Assembly (NCBI GenBank): GCA_965227095.1
Contig: CBDDFL010000001.1
Span: 1,054,001 to 1,118,000, forward strand
Length of the DNA stretch: 64,000 nucleotides
Origin: JANQMY01 sp965227095
GTDB lineage: Bacteria > Pseudomonadota > Alphaproteobacteria > JANQMY01
Direction of reading: 5' to 3'
Part shown: one piece after another, positions 25,005 through 34,330 of the stretch
Layout: each line of letters begins with the position of its first letter
How positions within the stretch are numbered: position 1 is the first letter of the stretch
Notes under the pieces: model-generated
Database searches by the model: none
The model's input: only the letters and a program-made list of their open reading frames with translations
Told to the model about the DNA's origin: nothing
Made by a program: the position numbers and the translations under genes

Positions 25005-26342
25005 TTAAGCAGATGTCGATCGACGCACGATCTCTTCTTGGATCGCCAACCCATACAAAGCTGGATTAAACGACCGCCGCTTCAGAATCGGTTCCGCGCG
25101 CCGGGTGCGTTCGCTTTGCGGCGGCAACTTGCTCCGGCCACTGAGAATGGCCGCGGCGTATTTTGCCTGCGCTTCGGCGATGGGCCAAAAGGCCCCCATG
25201 GGCCGGCTGGCCCCCACGATAAACAGGTCGTCGCGTGTCGGCACATTGGCGCCTAAGAACAGGTCCAGGTCGTCATCACTTGTGTCCACGATGTCCTTGG
25301 GCAGATAGGGATAGGAGAGGTGATACCCCACCGCATTGAAGATAATATCGGCCTCGATCGATGAGCCATCGGTAAACGTCACCGTGCGGCCATCGGTTCG
25401 TTTGATGCCTGGCTTCGCCGCGATCGCCCCCTTCTCCATGAAGTCCATCAAGTCTTGCGCAAGGGTGGGGCGTTTGGTGAGGGGGCTGGGCGGTGGCGGC
25501 GGCAACCCCAATTCCTGGAAACGCGCCATGCGCGCCGAAAAGTTTTTCTTGAACACCCGCTCGACCATCCGTTCGAACACCCAGATGCGCCAGCTTTGAG
25601 GCAATATCCGAAGAGGTAATGGCACGGGGTCTGTCGGATGGGACAGTGGCGGCGGTGTCGGCGCCGCGTCGCCGTCCAACTGTTTCGGTAGGATCCAGTT
25701 GCCGCTGCGTGCCGACAGGGTGACCGATGCTGCATCGGACATTGCCAATTCGCAGGCCAGTTCACAGCCCGTTGTGCCGATCCCGACGACGATGATGTGT
25801 TTGCCTTTGGTTTCCAAGGGCTCGTCCGGTGCGCGATAGCCGAGCGTGTGCACGATGGTTCCGTCAAACTGTCCGTCATAGGTGACGCGCTTCGGGTCCC
25901 AATAATTTCCGGATGCGGCAATCAGGCCATCATAGGTTTCGGTTCGGCGGGCACCGTCTTTTTGTTGAAGCGTCACCGTCCAGCCGCTGCCGGAGGGATC
26001 GGGGTCGGCGGCCACCACCTCGCACTCGGTTTGCACATGGCGCCGCACATCGAAATGATCCGCATAGTCACAAAACCACTGACGGACCTGATCGCAGCTT
26101 GGAAAATCCGGCCACTCTTCCGGCATGGTGAAGTCGCTCAAGCGGCTCATATATTTTGTCGTGTTGGTCTGAAGCGACTTGTAGGCCGCGGATCGGCCGC
26201 TGGGATTGTTAAGGACCCAGTGACCGCCGATTTCGGACGACGTTTCGTAGCAATCGACGTCGAGGCCGGCCTGGAGGAGCGTTTTCGTGCTGACCAGGCC
26301 TGACGGACCTGCACCCACCACACAGACGCGCTTGTTTGTCAT
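25005..26342 (-). CDS. Flavin-containing monooxygenase
   Basis: 445 residues. The N-terminal FAD site is VVGAGPSGLVSTKTLLQAG. The NADPH site in the middle is VVGIGTTGCELACELA (residues about 187-202), preceded by GTIVHTLGYRAP, a variant of the FMO fingerprint FxGxxxH. A C-terminal FNAVGYHLSYPYLP follows. Class B monooxygenases of this kind oxygenate heteroatoms or carry out Baeyer-Villiger reactions. The degenerate fingerprint leaves this open. It starts 13 bases after the PQQ alcohol dehydrogenase gene on the same strand, so the two are an operon, possibly oxidising the same compound in steps. Confidence 0.87.
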   Translation of the reverse strand: MTNKRVCVVGAGPSGLVSTKTLLQAGLDVDCYETSSEIGGHWVLNNPSGRSAAYKSLQTNTTKYMSRLSDFTMPEEWPDFPSCDQVRQWFCDYADHFDVRRHVQTECEVVAADPDPSGSGWTVTLQQKDGARRTETYDGLIAASGNYWDPKRVTYDGQFDGTIVHTLGYRAPDEPLETKGKHIIVVGIGTTGCELACELAMSDAASVTLSARSGNWILPKQLDGDAAPTPPPLSHPTDPVPLPLRILPQSWRIWVFERMVERVFKKNFSARMARFQELGLPPPPPSPLTKRPTLAQDLMDFMEKGAIAAKPGIKRTDGRTVTFTDGSSIEADIIFNAVGYHLSYPYLPKDIVDTSDDDLDLFLGANVPTRDDLFIVGASRPMGAFWPIAEAQAKYAAAILSGRSKLPPQSERTRRAEPILKRRSFNPALYGLAIQEEIVRRSTSA

Positions 26343-26355
26343 CGCGCGACCGCGC

Positions 26356-28620
26356 CTATTCCGACGGTTCTGGGTCAGTAGCGCCTGAGTCAGTCTTCGC
26401 CGCCTCTTGCTTGGTATAATAGGTCCAAGCTTCGCTGATCACATAGGCTTTGATGGCGGCCACTTTTTCCGTGTCCAGCGCATCCGCAAAGCTTGCCATG
26501 CCGTTATCTTTCAAAATGCCCTCCAGCACGATGTCGTCGTAAGCATCGTAAATGCTGGGGTCTGAATAGCGCAGGTCCGGAATTTCATAAGGGCCCACAG
26601 CTAACAGGCCATGACACACCGCGCATTGGCGATGGTAATGCTTCTTGCCCTCCGCAATCACTTCGGCGCTGGCGTCTTGCACGGGCGGTTCCGGCAGTTC
26701 CGGGCGATAGTTTTCCGGCTGTGGCACGTCCGGGTCGCCTCCCAATTTAAACACCAGGATGCGCCCGTCATTGCCGTATTCGTGATGCGCCAGTTTCGGG
26801 TCGAACGTGGTGGCGGCCCCACCGCCGCCCCATCCGGCCATGACCGCCACATATTGTTCCCCATCAACCGCATAGGTCACCGGCGGGGCGATGATCCCGG
26901 TTTTGGCGTTCACCGACCACGCGACCTCGCCGGTGTCGGCTTTCAAGGCGAAAAACTGTCCATCGCCGCTGCCTTGGAAAACCAGATTGCCCGCTGTCGT
27001 TAGCAAGCCGCCATTCACGACGGTAACGTGATCCTTGGTCCACGCGACTTTCTTGGCCACCGGATCCCAAGCTTTTAAGATGCCCTTGCCCTGCTGCGCT
27101 GTGATGTCGAGGCCCAGACTTTCATAAACTTCAATAAAAGTGTTGAAGCTGTTGCCTGTGTTCCATTGACCATCTTTATACTGATAGTCTGGATCATTGT
27201 TGTAAATAAAGTCCTGGTCGTGCACGGGGATGTAGACCAGGCCCGTATTGGGGTTGAAGGCCATGGGGTACCAATTGTGGGCCCCGCCCGGGCCCGGAAA
27301 CACGCCCTTCGCGCCGTCTTTGTAGCTTAGTTCTTCGTTTTCGATGGGCCGGCCCGTTTCAAGGTCCACCCCTTTTGCCCAGGTCACCTTGGCATAGGCG
27401 TCGGCGGAGATAAGCTCGCCGGTTTCCCGGTCGAGCACATAGAAAAAGCCGTTTTTCGGCGCTTGCATGATGACCTTGCGCGGTGCGCCGTCGATTTCCA
27501 GTTCCGCCAATATCAAATGTTGCGTGGCGGTGTAATCCCAATTGTCGCCGGGGGTGGTTTGATAAGTCCACGCCATGCGGCCTGTGTCTGGGTTCAACGC
27601 CAGGATGGAGGACAGATAGAGGTTGTCGCCACCGCCTGGGCTGCGCACCCAGCGATTCCACGGCGACCCATTGCCCGTGCCGATATAGATGAGATTGAGG
27701 TCCGGATCATAGGCCATGGAATCCCAAGCCGTGCCGCCGCCGCCCACTTCCCACCATTTATGGTCCGTGCCGCCGGTGGACCAGGTTTTCATGGCGGCTT
27801 CCAGTTCCGGGTGCTCTACCGGTTCATCCGGATTGCCGGGGACGGTATAGAAGCGCCAGTTCTGCTCGCCGGTTTCCGCATTGTAGGCGGTGATATATCC
27901 GCGTACGCCATATTCGGCACCGCCATTGCCGATGATCACATTGCCATTGATCACGCGCGGGGCGCCGGTGATGGTGTAGGGCGTCTTGCGTTCGATCGTG
28001 TCCACGTCCCACATCACCTTGCCGGTGGCTGAGTCCAGCGCGAACAAACGGCCGTCTAAGCTGGCCACATAAACGCGTCCTTTCCACACGGCAACGCCCC
28101 GGTTGACCACATCGCAGCAGGCATAGCGGCCCCATTCGCCGGGTACTTTCGGATCGAAGGTCCACAGTTCCTCGCCGGTTTTGGCATTAAGGGCGTAGAC
28201 CTTGCTCCATGAGCCGGTGGCGAACATCACGCCGTCCACCACAATGGGGGATGCTTCCAAGCCGCGCACGGTGTTGGTGTCATAGGACCAGGCAAGACCC
28301 AGGCCTTCCACATTGGTGTCGTTGATTTCGTCCAAGGGCGAATAGCGTTGTTCGCTGTAGGTGCGGCCATGGGCGAGCCAATTGTGTGGTTCGTTATCGG
28401 CGCTTTGAACCCGCGCCCCATCGATTTGCGTGGCGGCGGTGATGTAGGGCGGGTCAATGATCAGACCGTCATCGGGTGCTGCGATGTCGTCGGCGTCGGT
28501 GGTTGCCGGCGCGACCTCCGCTTCCGCGGCCGTGTCGTCGCCACTTTGATCGCAGGCGGCAAGGCCCAGCAATAGGAGAAGGCTCGTGCCCAGCAGCACT
28601 TTTTTCAGGTCTTGGGTCAT
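26356..28620 (-). CDS. PQQ-dependent quinohemoprotein alcohol dehydrogenase (lipoprotein)
   Basis: 754 residues from ATG 28620. A longer frame to 28743 lacks similarity. The lipobox is in LLLGLAACDQSG. An eight-bladed PQQ propeller spans about residues 60-620. It includes the vicinal disulfide in RYACCDVVNRG, GTGNGSPWNRWVRSPGGGDN with the probable catalytic Asp, and TTPGDNWDY. A C-terminal cytochrome c domain has CAVCHG (residue about 675). It oxidises primary or secondary alcohols at the periplasmic face and passes electrons through the fused heme. I could not decide between Ca and lanthanide use. PQQ synthesis genes are not in the window. An operon with the FMO. Confidence 0.93.
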   Translation of the reverse strand: MTQDLKKVLLGTSLLLLLGLAACDQSGDDTAAEAEVAPATTDADDIAAPDDGLIIDPPYITAATQIDGARVQSADNEPHNWLAHGRTYSEQRYSPLDEINDTNVEGLGLAWSYDTNTVRGLEASPIVVDGVMFATGSWSKVYALNAKTGEELWTFDPKVPGEWGRYACCDVVNRGVAVWKGRVYVASLDGRLFALDSATGKVMWDVDTIERKTPYTITGAPRVINGNVIIGNGGAEYGVRGYITAYNAETGEQNWRFYTVPGNPDEPVEHPELEAAMKTWSTGGTDHKWWEVGGGGTAWDSMAYDPDLNLIYIGTGNGSPWNRWVRSPGGGDNLYLSSILALNPDTGRMAWTYQTTPGDNWDYTATQHLILAELEIDGAPRKVIMQAPKNGFFYVLDRETGELISADAYAKVTWAKGVDLETGRPIENEELSYKDGAKGVFPGPGGAHNWYPMAFNPNTGLVYIPVHDQDFIYNNDPDYQYKDGQWNTGNSFNTFIEVYESLGLDITAQQGKGILKAWDPVAKKVAWTKDHVTVVNGGLLTTAGNLVFQGSGDGQFFALKADTGEVAWSVNAKTGIIAPPVTYAVDGEQYVAVMAGWGGGGAATTFDPKLAHHEYGNDGRILVFKLGGDPDVPQPENYRPELPEPPVQDASAEVIAEGKKHYHRQCAVCHGLLAVGPYEIPDLRYSDPSIYDAYDDIVLEGILKDNGMASFADALDTEKVAAIKAYVISEAWTYYTKQEAAKTDSGATDPEPSE

Positions 28621-28790
28621 TGGCGTGTTGTTCCCCTTGAACGCTGGGCTTTGGCGTTGCGCACGCTGCCCATTTTGATTCTGTCGAAGTCGGGGTAGTT
28701 TAGGCCAACAAAGACGCTGGTTGAAATGGCAGATTTCAGCCAATTCGCTGGAAACAGCTAAAAAGATAAAGAGCAGGGATTTGATAGGTC

Positions 28791-29222
28791 ATGTCGTCGG
28801 GCAAAGAAATTGAATATGTGGCGCCTGCGCCGGATCGCTGGACCTTAATCCGGGACGTGGTGGTGTTTCAGGGCAAGCTGTTCCTGGATGGCTTGATGGA
28901 CATCATTCTAAGCCCGGTGTCGATTGTGCTGGCCATCGTGGACATCATCACGGGCGGTGACCGGGCGGGAGACCGGTTTTACCGTCTGCTGAAATTCGGG
29001 CGCCAGACCGATGACTGGATCAATTTGTTTGGCGATGCGGAGCGTGTGTTCAAAACCTCTCATCCCACGGACCTGCGGGACAGTGGCTTGGACGATATCG
29101 TCGATCAGCTGGAAGACCTGGTGAAACGGCAACATGAAAAAGGCGGGGTGACGGCCACCGCAAAAGACACGATCGATGAAGCCATTGACAAACTACAAGC
29201 AACATTGCGGACAAAACGATAA
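28791..29222 (+). CDS. Conserved hypothetical protein with one membrane segment
   Basis: 143 residues. The N-terminal part has IEYVAPAPDRWTLIRDVVVF, a hydrophobic stretch DIILSPVSIVLAIVDIIT, then a charged helical C-terminus (DDIVDQLEDLVKRQHEKGG). I do not recognise the family. It is probably attached to the inner membrane with a cytosolic helical domain. The following secreted-protein gene begins 19 bases after its stop on the same strand, so they may be co-transcribed. Confidence 0.72.
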   Translation: MSSGKEIEYVAPAPDRWTLIRDVVVFQGKLFLDGLMDIILSPVSIVLAIVDIITGGDRAGDRFYRLLKFGRQTDDWINLFGDAERVFKTSHPTDLRDSGLDDIVDQLEDLVKRQHEKGGVTATAKDTIDEAIDKLQATLRTKR

Positions 29223-29241
29223 CAAATCCCGGGATCACATC

Positions 29242-30354
29242 ATGAAAAAATGGATTGTTGCAGCAGCGCTAATTTTGGCGCCCTTTTCAATGGCCCTGGC
29301 CGATCCGGTTTATGACACGTTGAAGGCGGGGCCCGACGCGGTGGCATCTTGGTCGACAGTGACATTCCAATCGTCGCACACGGGATGGCAGAGTTCCGGT
29401 CTCACCGTGACGAAGGGCGAGGCGGTCACGATTTTCGCGGACGGTCAGGTTCAAGCGGGTCTGCCTCTGCCCCTTAATCCGCGCCACTATGTTTGGGGAC
29501 GTATTGGGCCGGACGGGCCAGTCTTTAATATCGCCACGGACCAGCACACCTTTATCGCCGAACAAGAGGGCCTGTTGTACCTTGCCGCCAAAGGGACCGG
29601 TTTCTTTTTTGAAGACCGGCGCGGCACTTATCCGCCGAAAGAATTGTTGGGGCCAGAGTTTCCGTTTGACGCCAAGGCCACGGTAGTGATTTGGCAAGAA
29701 GATCCCATCGACAGTTTGAAAGCGCTCTCAAAAGATCCGCTAGATCCGTTCGGCCAGGCCCATGCGGTTATTGTCCAGGCGCCGAGCTTGCCCGAAGGAT
29801 TTGACTATCTTTGGTATCTGGGCAATGCCCAGGTGTTTGGGGCCTATCAAGAAGAGGGCCGCAAAGGGATACGCGGAACGACTCATTACGATTTCGGTAT
29901 AGTCAAAAAGCCTGTAGATATTCCGCTGACGGACGAAACCGAGATTTCCTTCGAATGGCTGTACGATTCTCTGCCGGCCCAAGGGCCGGAAACGGAAGCC
30001 CAGTTCCATGATTATCTGAGCATCGCGGTGGAATTCGACAATGGCCAGGACATCACCTGGATGTGGAGCCCGACCTTACAAGAAGGTCTGAGTTTTCGCT
30101 GTCCCTTGCCCTGGTGGGACCAGCGGGAAACCCATATCGTTCTGCAAAGCGGGCAGGAAGGCCTTGGCACCTGGCACCAGCACAGCCGCCCCATTGCGGA
30201 AGATTATCGGCGGTCGGTGAATGTGGATGTGCCAAAACGGATCACCGGCGTGTGGTTCATCAATAGCGGGATCTTCGCCAAAGCCAAAGGGGACGCTCGT
30301 TTCGCCAATGTGGTGATTTCTGATGGCGGCAAAACTACAAACATTTTTAATTAA
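29242..30354 (+). CDS. Secreted protein, DUF3047-like
   Basis: 370 residues from ATG 29242. The signal peptide is KKWIVAAALILAPFSMALA followed by DP. The mature N-terminus (GLTVTKGEAVTIFADGQVQ, LNPRHYVWGRIG) resembles galactose-binding or PA-IL-like beta sandwiches. The C-terminal half (CPLPWWDQRETHIVLQSG, GTWHQHSRPIAEDYRRSV, RITGVWFINSG) has the look of DUF3047. A periplasmic or outer-membrane location is likely. The function is unknown. It may bind a carbohydrate, by analogy only. Confidence 0.7.
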   Translation: MKKWIVAAALILAPFSMALADPVYDTLKAGPDAVASWSTVTFQSSHTGWQSSGLTVTKGEAVTIFADGQVQAGLPLPLNPRHYVWGRIGPDGPVFNIATDQHTFIAEQEGLLYLAAKGTGFFFEDRRGTYPPKELLGPEFPFDAKATVVIWQEDPIDSLKALSKDPLDPFGQAHAVIVQAPSLPEGFDYLWYLGNAQVFGAYQEEGRKGIRGTTHYDFGIVKKPVDIPLTDETEISFEWLYDSLPAQGPETEAQFHDYLSIAVEFDNGQDITWMWSPTLQEGLSFRCPLPWWDQRETHIVLQSGQEGLGTWHQHSRPIAEDYRRSVNVDVPKRITGVWFINSGIFAKAKGDARFANVVISDGGKTTNIFN

Positions 30355-30450
30355 ATGCCGCGCATGGTTGTGAATGGAGCAAGGACAAGGAAACCGATAG
30401 TTAAGCTGACTGTGATTTAGTCCTGGAAGGGCTTAATTTACAGGTGCGTC

Positions 30451-31089
30451 TTGTCTTATCGTGTTGTCGTGGTCGCCGATCATAAAGAATCGGCGCAGCT
30501 CGCTGTTTATTTGCAGCGCAAGAACCCGTGCATTGAAGCGCAGGTTGTGTCCACATTGCCGGAAGTCGATGCGGCGCTTCATGGCCGCGCCCATGAGACA
30601 CGTCTTATTTCCTTTTGTTCCAGCGTGATCATCCCGGGGCGGATTTTAGAGGCCCTTGGGCCCGTCCCCTATAATGTTCATCCGGCATCTCCGGATTTTC
30701 CAGGTTCTCACCCCGACGCCTTCGCCATCTTGGCCGGTGTCGATATGTATGGGGCGACAGCTCATGAAATGGTCCGCAAGGTGGATGCGGGCGCCATTGT
30801 GGATGTGGAATTGTTTCCGGTCATTCCAAGTGCCACGGCGGAAATCTTGCGAGACATGGCCTTTGTCGCCGCGGTGAGCCTCTACGCCCGTCTGGCGGAC
30901 CACTGCGCGGTCTCCGCCGAGGCGTTGCCCCATCGGCCGGACGTGACATGGGGCGCGCGTAAGACCACCCGTCAGGACTATCGCGATTTGTGCGCCTCGC
31001 CTCTACCGGCAGACCCCACCGCCCGTCTTCGGTTAGAGCGGGCCTGTGGGAACGATCTTGTGGGGCCGGAACCGGCGCTTGCGGGATAG
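30451..31089 (+). CDS. Formyltransferase-like protein (formyl_trans_N domain)
   Basis: 212 residues from a TTG at 30451, with AGG six bases before it. No better start is visible. It shows the formyltransferase active-site pattern: Asn75 and His77 in PYNVHPASPDFPG, and Asp112 in VRKVDAGAIVDVE, which match the Asn/His/Asp triad of 10-formyl-THF transferases. It is far shorter than Fmt (about 310) and lacks the C-terminal domain, so it is not the translation enzyme. PurN-like or sugar-amine N-formyltransferase roles are possible. It converges on yeiH with a 2-base gap. Confidence 0.75.
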   Translation: MSYRVVVVADHKESAQLAVYLQRKNPCIEAQVVSTLPEVDAALHGRAHETRLISFCSSVIIPGRILEALGPVPYNVHPASPDFPGSHPDAFAILAGVDMYGATAHEMVRKVDAGAIVDVELFPVIPSATAEILRDMAFVAAVSLYARLADHCAVSAEALPHRPDVTWGARKTTRQDYRDLCASPLPADPTARLRLERACGNDLVGPEPALAG

Positions 31090-31091
31090 CG

Positions 31092-32246
31092 CTACACCAA
31101 GCCTGACATTAGGATTGCCACCACAATAATGGCGATAAACGCGGTCTCCGCGACCATCAGTGCGACCGGCCGCCATCCGACAACGGCAAGTTTTTGAAAT
31201 GATGTTTTGATGCCTAATGCGGCGATTGCGGTGATCAGGCAAAGGCGGCTGGTGGCACTCAACGCATCGGTCACCATTTGCGGCACATAACCGGTCGAGG
31301 TGATGGCCACCAAAACCAAAAAGCCGATCAGGAACCAAGGCAGGATGGGTTGTTTGGGCGCGCCGGCATCGCGAGGTGCATTCAACAAATAGCCGAAGGC
31401 CAGCACCACCGGCACCAACATGGCCACCCGTAACAACTTCACGATGGTGGAGGTATCGCCCGCTTCCAGAGAAATCGTGTAGCCGGCGCCCACCACTTGG
31501 GCGACGTCATGAATGGTGGCCCCTAAGAAAATGCCCGCCAAATGCGAGTCAAACCCAAGGCTTGCCGCCAATGGCGGATAGGCGACCATGGCGATGGTGC
31601 TGAGTGTGGTGACGCCGATGACCGTGATCATGGTGTCGCGCTCAAGATTAGGGTTTTTCGGCATGACAGACGACAGCGCCAAGGCCGCGGACGCCCCGCA
31701 AATGGCCACGGCGCCGCCGGAGAGCAATCCATTCTCGCGCGTGAGGCCCAACGCCCGCGCACAGGCCGCGCCGAACAGGATCGTGCCGCCCACCGCGATG
31801 AACACCAGCGCAACCGTTTGCCAGCCCAAATCGGTAATGTCGCCAATAGTAATACGTGCGCCGAGTAAGCAGACACCCAGCCGGAGGATGTCGCGCGAGG
31901 CAAACTGGATGCCGGGCACCGTCGGCCCTTCCTCGGACAGGAAGTGAAACCCCAATCCTAGCAGCAAGGCGAACAACATGACGGGGGCGCCGTAATTGTC
32001 CGACAAGAACATGGCGGCAAACCCGATCACCAGGCAAATCGCCACCCCCGGCGCAAGGAGCCGGGCGTGTTTCGCCAGGCCTGTTAGGCCGTTTTCTTGC
32101 GGGACGGGGGAAGAGGGCAGCCCCTCGAATGAATCGAGATAGGCGTATTTTTCTAGAAGGGAGGTGTCGCCGTCTTTGTCGCCGTCATTATTATTGTTCT
32201 TGTTAGGCAATGCAGGGGTCCCGGTTCGTGTGTTTTCCCGAACCAT
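31092..32246 (-). CDS. YeiH/UPF0324 family inner-membrane transporter
   Basis: 384 residues with about ten membrane helices after a hydrophilic Asn/Asp-rich N-terminal tail of about 60 residues. The family motifs are clear: ILRLGVCLLGARITIGDI, GGAVAICGASAALALSSVMP and IFLGATIHDVAQVVGAGY. UPF0324 proteins are annotated as putative sulfate or sulfonate exporters, though evidence is thin. The ribosome site is weak. A strong hairpin terminator lies just upstream for the small peptide gene, so yeiH probably has its own promoter in 32247-32300. Confidence 0.87.
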   Translation of the reverse strand: MVRENTRTGTPALPNKNNNNDGDKDGDTSLLEKYAYLDSFEGLPSSPVPQENGLTGLAKHARLLAPGVAICLVIGFAAMFLSDNYGAPVMLFALLLGLGFHFLSEEGPTVPGIQFASRDILRLGVCLLGARITIGDITDLGWQTVALVFIAVGGTILFGAACARALGLTRENGLLSGGAVAICGASAALALSSVMPKNPNLERDTMITVIGVTTLSTIAMVAYPPLAASLGFDSHLAGIFLGATIHDVAQVVGAGYTISLEAGDTSTIVKLLRVAMLVPVVLAFGYLLNAPRDAGAPKQPILPWFLIGFLVLVAITSTGYVPQMVTDALSATSRLCLITAIAALGIKTSFQKLAVVGWRPVALMVAETAFIAIIVVAILMSGLV

Positions 32247-32300
32247 ACGCGCATCAGGCTAATCGGCGCAAATCGCCATGGTGCCTTTGCAGCAACAAAA

Positions 32301-32321
32301 AAGGGAGCCGGTGGCTCCCTT
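32301..32321 (-). terminator. Rho-independent terminator of peptide gene A
   Basis: AAGGGAGCC (32301-32309), loop GGT and GGCTCCCTT (32313-32321) form a perfect 9-bp stem. Read on the minus strand it is followed by TTTTTTGTTG, the expected U-rich tract. It ends the transcript of the 30-residue peptide gene 34 bases after its stop, which supports a separate short transcription unit. Confidence 0.85.
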
Positions 32322-32354
32322 GTTTTATGCGGGTTACTCTTTGCCGGGCGGCCA

Positions 32355-32447
32355 TTAAATCATCGTGATAAAAGGCTGAACCAGGGCAACCGTGACAGGG
32401 GCGAATAAAGCGATATGCATGACAGCTTGGCGTTTGATCGTTTTCAT
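32355..32447 (-). CDS. Small hydrophobic peptide A (30 residues), new family
   Basis: The frame starts at ATG 32447 after GGAGAGAGAGACC. It has a basic N-terminus (MKTIKRQ) and a hydrophobic C-terminus ALFAPVTVALVQPFITMI, one short membrane segment. The core APVT-(V/L)-x-x-x-QPF recurs in two peptides 4.2 kb away (36552-36635 and 36664-36747). Codons for the shared core differ mainly at third positions (CCT/CCT/CCT, GTC/GTT/GTC, CCT/CCC/CCA, TTT/TTT/TTC), which supports translation under selection. It has its own leader and terminator. I know no described family. The layout recalls small stress-membrane peptides or type I toxins, but no antisense RNA is shown. Confidence 0.8.
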   Translation of the reverse strand: MKTIKRQAVMHIALFAPVTVALVQPFITMI

Positions 32448-32526
32448 GGTCTCTCTCTCCCGATGGTGTCTGATGACACCCAACATGTGGGGGCGGAAGC
32501 AGCGATTTCATGTGATGGCGATTACA
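32448..32526 (-). promoter_or_regulatory. Leader of peptide A with Crp-type site and hairpin
   Basis: On the minus strand, in order: TGTAA-N6-TCACA (32511-32526, close to the Crp/Fnr-family consensus TGTGA-N6-TCACA), ATGAAATC, CTTCCGCC, ATGTTG, a hairpin GGTGTC-ATCA-GACACC (32465-32480) and GGAGAGAGAG. The same elements in the same order precede peptide C. The Crp-type site overlaps the last five bases of the sulfotransferase gene. Confidence 0.72.
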
Positions 32527-34183
32527 AACGCGCCCCTAAAGCCTCTTTAAGGGGACCTAAATGCTTGTCGAACCGCTGCCAGCGGGCGACGGACGAGGCA
32601 TATATCGGCTTGCGGACTTGGGCGGCACTTGCCGTTGTCACCGCCCGCTTGTTTTTGTGGAAGTCTAGAACCTGATCTTCCCAGGGCAGCCCGCAAAATT
32701 CCAATAACCGGCGCGCTTGGGTTCCGATGTCCGACACCATGTCTTCATACTGAACATCTAAAATGAGACCCTCGGGTACGACCTTTCCCCAATGGGCCAT
32801 TAGCCGGTCATAGCGCACATATTCCCGGCCCATCTCGGCCAGATCATAGGTGAACTGCTGTCCTTCCTTAAACAGACGGGCATAGTTCGAAAAACACACA
32901 TCCATCGGGTCCCGGCGGCTGTGAATGATTTTAGCGTTCGGCAGGATAAGAGGAATCAGCCCCACCAAGTAATAATTGGACGGCATCTTATCGGTAATGA
33001 ATTGTGCATCCGCCGACACAGTGCGGGCCAGATCGACATAGGCCTTGCCGATGTCGGCCCTTTCGTCCGCGGACACCGCGCGAACCAGGTCAACAATGTC
33101 CGGGACATTTTTCCTAATGCGGGCTTCTTCCGATACTTGAAGCAAGAATTTTAGCTCGTCACCTCCGTACACAGAAGAGTGTGAAGCTAGAACCTGCTCG
33201 ATCAGTGTGGTTCCGGATCGGGGCATGCCCAGAATGAAAATGGGCGTTTCGTCTTGGCATCCCTGCTGTTGCCACCCGTCGAAGAGATCGGCGGTAAAGT
33301 CGTTCAGAATGCGTTCGACAGCCTGGTCCGACGTTGCTTCATCAAAATCGATCGTTTGCCGATGAATGGCGTTGCCCCGTTCATAGGCTTCGAACGCCGC
33401 ATCATATTGCCCAGTGTCCTCGCGCGCTTTGCCCACACTGAACCAGATGTAAGGCGCCTTCTCATATGTTTGTTGCATCGCTTTTTGGGCGATTACTTCC
33501 AATTGATCCAGGTGCGGATCGCTTTTGGTATATGTTTTGAGGGAGGAAAGGTTTAGATGTGCATCTATCAGCTCCCCATCTAATTCCAGAGCCCGGTTGT
33601 AACAGTCGCGCGCGCCGTCCAGATCACCCGTGGCCGCCAAAGCCAGGCCAAGATTGTTAAAGCCGTGGGCAAAGTCCGGATGTATTGCGATCAGCTTTTG
33701 ATAGGTCTCGATTTCTTTGGCCTGGTTGCCAAGCGCATTGTAGGTCACGCCGATGTTGAACAATGTCTGCGCATTGTTTGGGGAGATTTCGTCCGCCGCC
33801 AGATAATGCGACAGCGCCTCTTCGTGATGGCCGTGAATTCCCGCCATGACGCCCATATTGTAGCGGGCCTGAGATGATGTCGGGGCAACCTCAACGGCGT
33901 GGCGCGCATGCATCGTTGCTTCGTTAAGCTTGTTGTCCTTGTAGTACCAATCGGTGAGGGTGATGTGATAGCTCGCCGTTTTCGGTGACAGGCTAGCGGC
34001 ATGCAGCGCGAACTTATAGGCAAGGTCGGGCCGGCCCGTGCGCATCGCTAAGAGGCCTAGGATGAAAAAGCCTTCATGGGCTTGGGGGTCCGCTTCGATG
34101 ACCTCGCGGCTCAGTGCCTGGGCCGTGTTTAGGTCGCCCGCATTATAGGCCGCTTTGGCCTTTTCCAGTTTCTCAGCAGTCAT
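32522..34183 (-). CDS. TPR-repeat sulfotransferase
   Basis: 553 residues from ATG 34183. The frame continues upstream to 34294 but crosses the terminator of the next gene. The N-terminal half is a row of TPR repeats (AKAAYNAGDLNTAQALSREV, YNMGVMAGIHGHHEEALSHY, FNNLGLALAATGDLDGARD). The C-terminal half is a sulfotransferase domain with the 5'-PAPS loop FILGMPRSGTTLIEQVL (residue about 310) and the 3'-phosphate site IHSRRDPMDVCFSNY. It transfers sulfate from PAPS to an unknown acceptor, with the TPRs probably binding a partner or substrate. Bacterial relatives are common but mostly uncharacterised. Confidence 0.9.
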   Translation of the reverse strand: MTAEKLEKAKAAYNAGDLNTAQALSREVIEADPQAHEGFFILGLLAMRTGRPDLAYKFALHAASLSPKTASYHITLTDWYYKDNKLNEATMHARHAVEVAPTSSQARYNMGVMAGIHGHHEEALSHYLAADEISPNNAQTLFNIGVTYNALGNQAKEIETYQKLIAIHPDFAHGFNNLGLALAATGDLDGARDCYNRALELDGELIDAHLNLSSLKTYTKSDPHLDQLEVIAQKAMQQTYEKAPYIWFSVGKAREDTGQYDAAFEAYERGNAIHRQTIDFDEATSDQAVERILNDFTADLFDGWQQQGCQDETPIFILGMPRSGTTLIEQVLASHSSVYGGDELKFLLQVSEEARIRKNVPDIVDLVRAVSADERADIGKAYVDLARTVSADAQFITDKMPSNYYLVGLIPLILPNAKIIHSRRDPMDVCFSNYARLFKEGQQFTYDLAEMGREYVRYDRLMAHWGKVVPEGLILDVQYEDMVSDIGTQARRLLEFCGLPWEDQVLDFHKNKRAVTTASAAQVRKPIYASSVARWQRFDKHLGPLKEALGARL

Positions 34184-34283
34184 AGTCTCGTGGGCCACGT
34201 TTTGGGTCGTTATCGCTGTCCTACAGGGCGCGAATTCCGAATGCAAATTTGGGTGTCCATGGCCCGTTTTTCGGCACAAAAAA

Positions 34284-34307
34284 GGCGCGGCCATTGCCGG
34301 CCGCGCC
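34284..34307 (-). terminator. Rho-independent terminator of the 1-Cys peroxiredoxin gene
   Basis: GGCGCGGCC (34284-34292), a six-base loop and GGCCGCGCC (34299-34307) form a 9-bp GC-rich stem. Read on the minus strand it is followed by TTTTTTGTGCC. It lies 24 bases after the stop of the peroxiredoxin gene. Confidence 0.85.
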
Positions 34308-34330
34308 GCTCTGAAATGGCATTGCCGCGG

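Noticed and set aside
32254..32511. 85-codon minus-strand frame covering the peptide A locus
   Set aside because: It is in a different frame from the conserved APVT...QPF peptide, crosses its terminator and has no similarity.
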